Shown piece by piece: positions 52,438 to 62,900 of a stretch of DNA of 64,000 bases. Below the pieces are notes generated by a model, which did no database searches, was not told the origin of the DNA, and saw only the letters and a program-made list of their open reading frames with translations. The stretch's first letter is position 1; the number at the start of each line of letters is the position of its first letter. Source of the DNA: Linum tenue (lineage: Eukaryota > Streptophyta > Magnoliopsida > Malpighiales > Linaceae); the NCBI GenBank assembly GCA_946122785.1, contig CAMGYJ010000004.1, positions 18,684,150 to 18,748,149 of the forward strand. Reading direction: 5' to 3'. Made by a program: the position numbers and the translations under genes.

Positions 52438-54137
52438 ATGACCCAGAGCAATCCAACACCTTTTATACCACGTGATGAGGACATAATCCGAACTCTCCGA
52501 CTCCTAGCACGGGAGAGGGAGCTAGCGGAGGCAAGGAGGAGAAGTGAAGAAAGGGGACAACAATTTGGTCCCGGTGTTAGTGGAGTAGAAGTTGAAGAAG
52601 TGAAAAGTGAACCCGACATTGGAGTAGAAATGGCGGGGAACCAACGAGAAGCAGGAGCCGCCCGAGCTCGTAACCTAAACGATGCGGCGGCGGAAGAGGA
52701 AGCCTCAAGGACAATGGGATACTATATGGCCCCACGGCCAGCGGACATTCAATCCCCAATCCTACACCCTCCCGTGGCGGCCAAAAATTTCGAGATCAAG
52801 CCGGCTCTAGTGACCATGATACAGAACAATGCTTTGTTCCACGGTCATTCGACCGAATCACCAAGAGAGCATGTGCAAAGATTTCTAGAGCTCGCGGAGA
52901 GCTTGAAAATCAATGGCATGTCGGCTTAAGCGTTGCAACAACGGCTTTTCCCCTATTCACTTGCGGGGAAAGCACTCTGGTGGCTAAATAACCCCCCGCC
53001 TCGTTCAATCACATCATGGGATGATCTTCTCAACAAATTCATGTCCCACTACTGCCTGCCTTCAAAGACGGTCGAGTGGATAAATAAGAATGCCCATTTC
53101 GAGCAAGAAGAAGATGAGACCTTGAAGGATGCTTGGGAGAGATACTCCGATTATTTTCTTCAATGCCCTCACCATGGGTTCGAAGAACAGTTTTGGATTG
53201 AAACTTTCTACGGTGGTCTAATCCAAGAAGACAAGATTCTCATTGACTCGCTGTGTCAAGGGAAATTGATGAATATGACTCCACCCCAAGTGACTGAGCT
53301 ACTTGAAGGCATGGCCCTCAAGGGATACGATTGTGGATTAACGAGAAGTGGGAGGAGAAGCAATGATAGGGGATTTAGAAGTGTGGGAGCGAGCGCTCCA
53401 CTTGAGGCGAAGTTGGACAAGTTCATAGAGGTAATTCTTGAAGGTAAGAAGCAAGGAAAGAGGCTGGTGATGTCTTATGATTGGTGTTTGAGCACTAGCC
53501 ATGAGATGGCGGAGTGCCGAGCAATGAAGGAGGCAACCACTCCAGAGGAGCAAGTCAATTTCGTGGCATATTCTAAGGCTACTTATAATCCTGGATGGAG
53601 GAACCAACCCAATTTTGCTTGGTCATCACCGACTAGTCCGAGGCCCCCGGGTTTTCAAAACTACACAGGCAATTATCAACCTCGACCAACCTTCATCCAA
53701 CAAAGTCCTCAAGTCCAAAGCTCGAACTTTCAACAACCATACCTAGCACAAGGTGGTCAAGGGTTTCAACAATAACAACAACCCGACAAGCTATCCAAGC
53801 TTGAAGACCTAGTGAACACCTTTGTGAGCACGAGTGCTCAAAAGTTCGAGAAGATTGAGCAATTTATGGATGTGGCGACTACCAAGTATAGCTCGATTGA
53901 GGCGGGACTCCGAAGCCATAAGCGAGCCTCCAAAGCTTGGATGTGCAAATCGGTAATCTTGACGGGATCCTCACCGAGAGACCAAAGAGAGCCCTACCTT
54001 CCCAAACCGTGGCAAACCCCAAGGATCATTTTGGGGTGAATGCAATTCAAGTGGGAAGTGGAAAGGTGACTCCTAGAGTCGCCGCTAAAGAAGTGATTGA
54101 GAAGGAAGATCCCAACCCGAGTGTGGAGGTTTTATGA
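52438..54137 (+). pseudogene. Athila-like gag, interrupted
   Basis: ATG at 52438. The N-terminal part is charged (Arg/Glu-rich), then come PALVTMIQNNALFHGHSTES and REHVQRFLELAESL. An in-frame TAA at 52927-52929 interrupts the conserved gag domain, which continues at once in the same phase with RLFPYSLAGKALWWLNN and TLKDAWERYSDYFLQCPHHG. A second in-frame stop (TAA from a Gln codon, 53773-53775) falls in a Gln-rich tract. A frameshift near 53940 leads to TERPKRALPSQTVANPKDHF, the standard Athila segment before the protease. It would encode the capsid protein. Two nonsense changes plus one indel make it inactive, though most of the sequence is well preserved. Confidence 0.88.
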
Positions 54138-54275
54138 AAATGCTCCGCATTCTCCACCTCAATATCCCTTTCCTTGAAGCCATGGCTCAAATGCAAAGAT
54201 ATGCAAAGTACCTCAAAGGATTCCTCACCAAGAAACCAAACTTGAAGGCCTCGCCAACATGACTCTTGGCGAGGA

Positions 54276-55033
54276 GTGCTCGGATTTCCCCCTAAAGCGC
54301 TTGCCCAAGAAGCGGTCCGACCAGGTAGCTTTACTATCCCTCTTAGTATTGGTAACCATCATATAGACAATGCCTTGGTGAACCTAGGAGCTACTGTTAA
54401 TGTGATGCCCTACAAGCTTTTCAAAAAGCTAGAAGTAGGTGAACTTAAGACCACTAAGCTTAGCATCACTTTAGCCGACCGTTTGGTCATTCGCCCGAGA
54501 GGCATTTTGAGGACATGTTGATACTAGTAGGCAAGTTTTGCTATCTGACCGATTTCTTGATTCTTGACATAAGCGAGGACTCGGATATGCCGCTCATACT
54601 CGGTCGTCCAATTCTCGCCACCGCCAAGGCATTGATAGACGTTAATGAGTTGACCTTAATTATGAGGGATGGTGAGGAGAGAATGAAGCTTGAAATTGAC
54701 CCTAAGGCTAGAAGTGAGGAAGTGAAGGAATTGGTTTCGAATGATGTGAATGCGAGTGGAGGAGAGCCTCTCAAGGCAAACCCCACTATTACTTGTGTTG
54801 CTTGTGGTGATGTTGAGCAGGAAGTCAAGGAGGGTACTATGCGCAAGAAAAACAGGAAGAATGCTTGGAGGCAAAAGATGAAGCAAGCTTTGGCCCGAAT
54901 GAAGGAGAAGGCCAAAGCGAAGTTGGCCAACCAAGAGGGCCAACTCATGGAGCTTAAGATGGGAGGCTACAAGCCTAATTGCACATGTTTAGCCCCCGTT
55001 TTCCTTAGGTGTTTGTCGGATTTTCACTCCTAA
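54276..55033 (+). pseudogene. Athila-like protease with altered active site
   Basis: 54276-54521 reads SFTIPLSIGNHHIDNALVNL, GATVNVMPYKLFKKL and LADRLVIRPRGI; the usual catalytic motif DLGAS is NLGAT, so the catalytic Asp is Asn. After a frame change, 54515-55033 continues with FLILDISEDSDMPLILGRPI and LATAKALIDV, the flap and C-terminal part. A Lys/Arg-rich tail (RKKNRKNAWRQKMKQALARM) follows and runs into the LTR at about 54980. No RT domain follows. Confidence 0.83.
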
Positions 55034-55815
55034 AAGGGTGGTTTAACGGTAAGTTTCTTGTGTTTTAGCATGTTTCAGGATCTAACAGGTGAAACTAGCC
55101 CCGGAGTTGAAAGTTGGACGAAAAGGAGCGAAAACCGGGAGAAGAGGTGAAAAATCGATAGTTCACAGTTTCCCTAGAGAGTTCACGATCTGCTAAGACC
55201 GTGAAGAGGAGGCATGGGCCGTGAACATCAAGGCGTCCAGGGCACTTCATGAAGTTACTGACGAAAAGCGAGTTCACGGTCACTAAGACCGTGTACTGGA
55301 GCTATTGCCCAAGAACCTGAGCAAGCGAAGCGGTGCATTTCGACGCCAATGTTGAGTTAACGGACACGTTCAAGAGTTTACCGCCGTGAACTGAGCCCGA
55401 TCCCTGTTTAAAAGTAGAGCTTAAAGGAAGAGAGGGGGAGAGCCCAAGAGTGAGAAAGTGTCTTCTCCAGATTTTAGAGAGAGAAAGAACGAACCAAGGA
55501 AGAAAGAAGGCTAGGGTTTGGTCCAAGTGGTAAATTGGGAAGACTCTTCCCAAGAGAAGATCAACACAAGCTCAAAGGAGATTGGAGGCATCACCATTAT
55601 GGTTTCTACCTCTTCCTCTTGTGTTCTTCCCCTTTCTAGCATGGAGTAGTTTCCTTTTTCACTTGGGTGTTGTGAAACCCTAACTATTTTCCATGTAGCT
55701 ATTGTGTGAATTGAATGATTGTTTATGGGTGTTGTTTAATGAAATGATTGTGTTACTTTTCATGTTGATTGTCCATGTTTGTGCTTAGCAATCCAATTGG
55801 CCATTCTAACCTAGT
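54980..55815 (+). repeat. 3' LTR copy, truncated
   Basis: Collinear with 50902 to about 51703, with point differences and small indels (including about 45 bp near 55290-55345 absent from the 5' copy). It ends abruptly at ...CCATTCTAACCTAG. Confidence 0.85.
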
Positions 55816-56442
55816 TGTTGGGCCACCGCTGGTTTTTGCTTCTGATTGGGCTCTACTTGTAGTTACTAGTAGGCTTTTTCGTCATTCTACTTTGTCTTTA
55901 TCATGAAAACTCCTTAATCTGTTTTACAACTCCTTTTGTCCTTTAGAGGGCTTCTAATGCTTGATTCAAGTTTATTTAGGTTGCAGTTATCAAAGAATAG
56001 CTATAATTTAGATAAATAGTACATGAGAAAGGAATAAAGATACATTTCTAGAAGAGGAAAATGTATCAAGAATCAGAGTGATAAGCACTATACATGATGA
56101 CTTTTCAAAAGGTAATCCATCTTTGCACCGCTTCACTCTGATCACGTGTAAGGTCAGAGTTCTTAGAAGACTTCTTTTATTTCACCCGAAACACATCTTC
56201 TCAACTATAACTGGATTGTTTGTTGTGGATCATTAATCTCGATCGTGCTTTGTCGATGTGAAATTTTTCTAACGTCTTATAAAAAATATGAAACAAAACA
56301 TAACAAAAATATCTCCCTGAACTAGTTGCTAGTTCCATTAATTGACCATCATGTCACTTCTGTAGGTTTACTGTTAAACCACTAAACCACATAACCAAAG
56401 ACAAATAACCAAATAATGTAAATTATACAATCAAGGATTGCC
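55816..56442. other. intergenic
   Basis: No gene or bounded repeat. It begins at the LTR breakpoint with TTGTTGGGCCACCGC. Confidence 0.5.
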
Positions 56443-56450
56443 GTTTTGAA

Positions 56451-57092
56451 TAGGGTTGAATTTTCGGTTATCTCGGTTATAACCGATAACCGAAATGTCT
56501 GTTACCGGTTAACCGCGAAGTCAGACACGCCTACCGCCAACCGCCCGACGGATCTCATCGGTTATCAGACAACCGACTGGTCGGTTACCAGTTAGTTGCT
56601 CGGTTAACCAAGATAACCGCAACGACGCAGTCGGAGGGGAGGAACAGTGGCGGCTGCTGGCTGCTCGTGGACTGGTCGGTGGAGGAGGAGATGACGGAGC
56701 AGCATGAGCGCGGGTCGGGGAGGGAGATGGAGGAGAGCGGCGGCGACGTGGAGGGAGATGGCGGAGAGAGGCGGCGTCGGGGAGGGAGATGGCGGAGAGA
56801 TGGGGAGTCTCTTCGCTGAATCGTCGTTCAGGGCAAGCGGCAGGGGAGAGAGCTCGCGTCTTTCGCGAGAGAAGAGAAAGGGGTTAGCGGTTAGGGGTGG
56901 ATCGATTAGGGTTAGGTTGGAAGTGGGACGGCGTCGTTTTATGAGGGGTTAGATGTGTCGGTTAGCCGGTTAACCGGCCTATCTAGCCCCGCTACCGAAC
57001 ACCGACCGCGCACGTCTATTTCGGTTAGTCGGTTAACCGGTAACCGCCGGTTATCGGTTAACCGGCAACCGATAACCGAACCTCCAGCCCCA
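56451..57092. mobile_element. hAT-type non-autonomous element 3
   Basis: 642 bp. Left end TAGGGTTGAATTTTCGGTTA; right end on the other strand TGGGGCTGGAGGTTCGGTTA. Flanks GTTTTGAA (56443-56450) and GGTTTGAA (57093-57100) match at 7 of 8. Subterminal CGGTTATCGGTTAACCGG words. The middle (56630-56900) is GC-rich and G/A-biased, as in the element at 46384. No transposase. Confidence 0.85.
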
Positions 57093-57100
57093 GGTTTGAA

Positions 57101-57956
57101 CGTAGGAATTAGTCCGATTTATTACAATATTTTCACAATAAATGTATTATGTATATCGTACCTAATTTATCCAGCAATGGACATTTTCATGGTCCGATGG
57201 ATCGATTAGGGAAGGTAACGTAACCATGGAAGAGAGAGCAAGGTTGTCAAATTGGTTTATAGTGTTATGTCGGTTTTGCAAGTGTTATGGTCCGACCGGT
57301 GGTACAATGATTTATGCCAGCTCATTTCGGTTTTTACAAAAGTATATGCAGTCAAAAGCTAGTTTTAAAGTCTAAGTCTAAGCTTTTAAGCTTTGAACCC
57401 CCAAACTGTTGTTGCTTTTGTTCAAAAAGCTTTGTGCGCCAAAAGTCGAAGTAAAAGCCCTCAAGTCTTGTAAAAACCATAGAATCTATCTTTTAAATCG
57501 CTTTTGCAAGCTTTTGATATAAGGGTATTAGGACAATATTTCAGGATTGTCCAATGGTCCGGTTTGAATCGAACCGGGCCAAACCTTGAGAATAGTAGTC
57601 GGTTTTTTAACCGGTTGAACCTAGTTCACCACCCAACATGCCACCGACATTATAATCATGAGTACTTGAGTAGGGAGTGTTCAAATACTTTGGTTTGGTT
57701 AATTTGGATAATTGGTTTGGTTAAATTTTCTAGCTTGTTTGGTCTAAGTGGTTTAAGACACCGTTAACCAATCAAACAAATTAGCCAATTAGAAAATTGG
57801 CCATGCATCTATATATAACACATACTTAATACTTTGCATTACTACTCAAGATTAAAATGTTCCCCCCTTTTAGATCCATTAAGATAAAGCTCATAATTTT
57901 TTTCCATTATATATTTGTTTTGGTAAATCCTTCATCTCCATCCTCAAACACACAAA
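57101..57956. other. intergenic
   Basis: No gene. The segment 57350-57490 has AAGCTTTTAAG/AAAGTCTAAG words reminiscent of the miniature element at 11.3 kb, but no ends are seen. 57520-57620 is rich in CCGGTTTGAA phrases. Confidence 0.5.
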
Positions 57957-58530
57957 ATCTCCTTATCCCATTTGTGCTTTGTCGAAGACTTATGGATTTT
58001 CACCAAAGGAACTCCTGAAGCTATAGAGGTCAAAACTAAGATCCTTGATTACTTTTCCATGGTCTCTGGACTTAAAAGTACAATCCTAGCAAGAGTGAGA
58101 TATTTTTTTGTGGGGGTTGATCATTTTACTCAAACTACTATAGCTTCAACCATGAGGTTTATAGTAGTTAAGCTCCCAATACGGTACTTGGGAGTCCCTC
58201 TTGTTGCTGGGAAGCTGTCATCTGCAGACTATGAAACTTTTATTGAGAAAGTAACTGCTTAAATAAGAGGATGGAGGGATAAGTCACTTTCATACGCGCA
58301 GATAGAATGCACTTGATCTCTTATGTGATCTCAAGTATTACTCAGTACTGGATGAATATCAACCAACTGTAAGTTGAATTCATTAAGAGACTTGAGTTGT
58401 TATGTTCTGCATACTTATGGGGTGTAGAAGAGGAGGGTAGACGAGCCAAACTGGTCTGGAAATTTGTTGCTTTGCCTAAGGAAGAGGGTGGATTGGGCTC
58501 TAATGTCTAACCCCTCATCTTTGTGGAATT
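57957..58530 (+). pseudogene. LINE reverse transcriptase fragment
   Basis: The plus strand reads SHLCFVEDLWIFTKG, a damaged FADDLLIFTKG box, followed by the conserved LPIRYLGVPLVAGKLSSADY and then, across stops, SLSYAQ-like, LHTYGV-like and LPKEEGGLG-like blocks. It parallels the 2080-1560 part of LINE copy A in opposite orientation. Heavily mutated. Confidence 0.8.
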
Positions 58531-59433
58531 GATGGCTCGGGCATTATCATCTCTCGTACACTTCGATTTGGGATATTCCCTCTTCAGTCTCATGCTCTAT
58601 AGAGAATATAAATCATAGATATTTGGTTCTCTATTTACGTCAATAAAGAAACTGATTCAACAAAGAAGAAAAAAGCTGGCAATGAAGTAATTTCCAGTTG
58701 CTTATAACTGCTAAGAGTCTAAAACGATTCACGCATACACTCTCAATTCATTATCTCACACCATTGCTATATTTATTTTTATAGGGGGCTACTTCTAATT
58801 ATTGCAAGATAATAAATTTTCTTCTAACGCAAAATAATTATATTAGTTATGTGTATTTATGTTAAGGGTTAACTATTACTTGATTCTTATGTATTAGGCA
58901 TTATATCTATAATAGATTGATGCATTAAAAGAATATTTTTTTCTCATATAAAATGATAATGCTATATTATATTGAGTAACACTATAAGACTATAACCAAC
59001 TAACCAAATCTATTAAATTTTAATTTAGTTAATTTGATTAATAGAAATTACGCTAATCATTTGATTAGCCTTAACTATGAGATGAGAGAGCGGCCCTGCC
59101 ACCGTCGAAGAGAGAAAAGTGGGCTGTTGAGCTGCTGCGTTTTGTTTTTGTTTTGTTTTGCCGCCGATCCCATGCAGCCATAAACGGGAATCTATTGGGA
59201 AGTTGATTCTGTCTCCTTCCCTTTGGCCACTTTCTTCCTCCTTCCTTCCACGCTCTCTACGGGCCAACTCCCCTTTTCTCTTCTTCTTTCCTTTGCTTAG
59301 TCTCCCCTAGATAATAATTAATTAATTAATTAACTACCTTATTTCCTCTTTTAAACACATGAAATCATTAAATTAATATATTTATTTCTCTCTCTCTCCC
59401 CGATTCCATGGTGGCGGCCGGGCCGGCACCGAT
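58531..59433. other. intergenic and upstream region of the diterpene synthase
   Basis: AT-rich to 59040, then mixed. A (TTAA)n tract lies near 59313-59332 and a CT microsatellite at 59387-59400. No other gene is seen between the LINE fragment and the promoter. Confidence 0.55.
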
Positions 59434-59441
59434 TATAAATA
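59434..59441 (+). promoter_or_regulatory. TATA box of the diterpene synthase
   Basis: TATAAATA about 170 bp upstream of the ATG at 59610, in a C-rich setting. Transcription would start near 59465, giving a 5' UTR of about 145 bp. Confidence 0.65.
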
Positions 59442-59609
59442 CTCCCCCCACTATCGACTTCCTACCTCCAACTCCAAAACCTTCTCTTCTCTCATTTCTC
59501 CCCTTACCTCCTCGTAAGCTTTTTCACAACCCACCAACCCAAGCAACTAATATAAGAAAGAAGGAAGTAGAAGATAAGCTCATCCGATCCACTCATCAAC
59601 CCTCAAACC

Positions 59610-59869
59610 ATGGCTTCTCTTCTTCACTCCTCCTCCGCCGTCGCCGCTTCCACCAAACCTCCGGTGCCGGCATCCTCCTTCTTCCGGCCCCTGTTTTTCT
59701 CAACCGGTGAGTGCTGCCTTCCTGTAAACATCAATCAATACGTACATGCTCTTCTTGTCGTTATCTTCGTCGGCTTCTTGCCCGGCCGGCGCGTGTCCTA
59801 CTTTATTTTCTTCCCTTCTGATGGTAATTAAGGAAGAGGACGCTAGTTTTTTTTTTTTTTTTTAAAATA

Positions 59870-59900
<31 letters not shown>

Positions 59901-62900
59901 GAATAAATAAATAAAGAAACGGCATTTCCAAAGTGATCAATCTAGATGATGATTCAGTGAAGCACAAATGGATGATTCGGATTTTGCCCTTTTCTTCCCA
60001 ACCAATTAGTGGGAATGCCATGGAGATGGAGTTGGCAGCCTTTTTTTTTCCCCTTCTCTAAATATATTTCTCCAATGAGGGAGAAGGAAGGAGTAGAGTG
60101 GACTGTTCTTTTTTCATCATTGGCTTCTTTCTTTCGTTTTTAATTTAATTAACCAATCAATTATTTTAATTATTCTCTCCCACACATATTTTTATCCATT
60201 TCAAGCAGTATGATTATTGGCTCCACCGTACAACCTGTAAAAAGGATAAAAAGCTCTTCGTTAATTTTAGATGGTGCTGAATTTTTTTTTCAAATTTTTA
60301 TAAATCTCAGCATTCAAATGATTTCTCCAATATATTTGTTTACTTTGTTTTATACACTAGCAATAAAATAAAAAAAAAGAAGAAGCAAGATTTGCATTCA
60401 TTTCCTTCTTAATACATTATCTTTGTCCACCTTACGTTACAAAAGATGACAAGATGTGTTAATTAATCACTAGTAGTTTAGTAGGTCATGATAATGTGAA
60501 ACTGATAAAATTAATTATACTCCCATTAGAAACTTGGGTTCAAGTTCAACCATTATATTGAGAAGTGCATGTACTTAATTTTTCTTGGGTTTGATATTTA
60601 TGCTACAGGCAATGCATGGTTGAACGGGGTTTCCTCTAAGGATAAGAAGCTTCACTTTGACAACCATACAAAGTGTAGCGCCATATCCAAATCTCGTACT
60701 CAAGGTGAATATATAGTCTTATTATTTGGTAATTATATTTTTTCTTTACTTCCTCGTAACTAACTATAAATATGAAGATTTGCCTTTGTAGATTCAATTT
60801 TAACCATATGAAGATATGACCATAAAATTAACCTTTTGTTATTTGTCCCAGAAATAAACCTATGAAACATTCAGCTGATTTGTTGGACCCCAATTCTTAT
60901 GAATCTTTTTTTTCTTTTTTTGTTTGTTCTTAAAAATGAAAAAGGGTATGAAGCCGACGTGTTTCAACCAAATGGTTTGCCAGTTATAAAGTGGCAGGAC
61001 ATTGTGGAAGACATCGAACAGGAAACTCTCAAGGTGAATATACAATTTCCCCCACTCAATCTTAATTACTGTTATTATTTTAAGGATGCATTGTACTAAT
61101 GATGATGACTTCTAATATGGCCATTTTTTAAAACAAGGTGTCCATATCAAAGGATATTAAAAAACGGGTAAATATGATCAAAACTATGTTGAGCACCATG
61201 GAAGATGGAGAGATCAACGTCTCGGCATACGACACGGCTTGGGTGGCTCTGGTGAAAGACGTGAATGGAAGTGACAAGCCGCAGTTCCCGGAGAGCCTCG
61301 ACTGGATTGCCAACAATCAGCTTCCCGACGGCTCGTGGGGCGACGCCCTCATTTTTCAGGCCCACGATCGCATTCTCAACACTTTGGGTTGTGTGATCGC
61401 GCTCACCTCCTGGAATTTGCACCCTGATAAATGCGCCAAAGGTAATTTCTTCTTTTTATTTTCATTATTTATCTTATAGTAGAACGAGAGCATTATAACA
61501 GGTATTTTGATTAATTATGAATCGGTTAGTCGCTTTCTTAAAAATAAAAATAAAAATTTGTTGGACTATTAACATGAGGACAAAAAGTTTGGAACACCGC
61601 CCATGTAAGAGTATATACCTGCCGTCTGAATCCGAATGAGTGTCGGATTTGGTAGCAACGGGAAGGGTTTGCTGTTGCCAGTCTTGTTTGCCTCTGTTTT
61701 CTCTCTGCTCTGTTTTTTTTAATAGTGAAATGATTGATTCTTGTGCAGGGATGAAGTTCTTCAACGAGAACCTGAACAAGTTGGAAGACGAGAACATGGA
61801 GCACATGCCCATCGGCTTCGAAGTTGCTTTCCCTTCCCTACTCGAGCTCGCCGGCCGCTTGAACCTCGACGTCGCCCACGATTCCCCTGTTCTGCAGCAG
61901 ATTTACGCCGCCAGAAACCTCAAGCTCAAAAAGTAAGCTCTTCTTCCCTTAAAACACTACTCGCTGAGTTAATTAATTACCCAAATGGTGGAAAAAGCTG
62001 TAAGAGAAAACAAAAGGGTGATGATGATTGTTATTCTAAAGTTACGGCGCCCGTGTATGGACTGCAATAATGAAGGGCTGGCTGTTTTTTTTTTTTTTTT
62101 TGGGTTGAATTATGAATAGGATTCCAAAGGAAATACTGCACACTTTTCCAACGACACTACTCCATAGCTTGGAAGGAATGCCAGAGCTGGATTGGGAAAG
62201 GCTTCTGAAACTGCAGTGCCAAGATGGCTCTTTCTTGTTCTCCCCTGCCTCTACTGCCTACGCGCTCTCTCAGACCAAGGACCAAAAGAGCTTGGGATAC
62301 CTCAGTAAAATTGTCCAGAAGTTCAGGGGAGGAGGTAATTAATGCTGTTTGTAGATTACTTTTTTTTTTTTTACTGTGTTTTATTTAACTTTTTTAACCG
62401 TGGAGGATATCATTTTAACTCCGATTTTTTATGGTGGTTATCATCTACAGTTCCGAATGTCTACCCGGTTGATCTGTTCGAGAACATCTGGGCTATTGAC
62501 CGGATGCAGCGGTTGGGAATTTCAAGATACTTCCAGCCTGAGATTACTAAATGTGTCGACTACATTGAAAAGTTAGTTTTATTATTTTTTTTTTGGTAGC
62601 AGAAAAGTTAGTTTTAATTTCTAGCATTTTGTATTTATTTTGGATAGGATAATATGAAGTACATTGGTTAACCTTTTTGTTTCCTCCTTTGCCTTTTTTT
62701 TCAGACACTGGGATCAGAAGGGGATTTGTTGGGCCAGGAACTCTGAGGTCCACGACATTGATGATACTGCCATGGGATTCAGGATCTTGAGAACCCACGG
62801 CCGTCAAGTTTCTCCTGGTAATTAATTATAGTTTTAAACCAAGAACCACAGTAAAACAAAAAATAGTAACGGAATTTGAGTTAGTAAAAAAAATATATAT

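Larger units (their letters stand above)
50902..55815 (+). mobile_element. Athila-like Ty3/Gypsy element with gag and protease only
   Basis: A 5' LTR (50902-52286), a tRNA-Asp-type primer binding site (52293-52310), gag and a protease segment lead directly into a second LTR copy at about 54980. That copy breaks off at 55815, short of full length. Reverse transcriptase, RNase H and integrase are absent. Gag has two in-frame stops and one frameshift. The lineage comes from the LTR style, the PBS TGGCGCCATTGCCGGGGA and the gag blocks. Confidence 0.85.

Noticed and set aside
56704..56952. 82-codon Gly/Arg-rich plus-strand frame
   Set aside because: Low-complexity GGAGA/GGCGG sequence within hAT-type element 3.
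61147..61422. 91-codon minus-strand frame over diterpene synthase exon 4
   Set aside because: Antisense shadow of a well-supported exon with correct splice phases.
62547..62807. minus-strand frame over the DxDD exon
   Set aside because: Antisense shadow of diterpene synthase exons 7 and 8.
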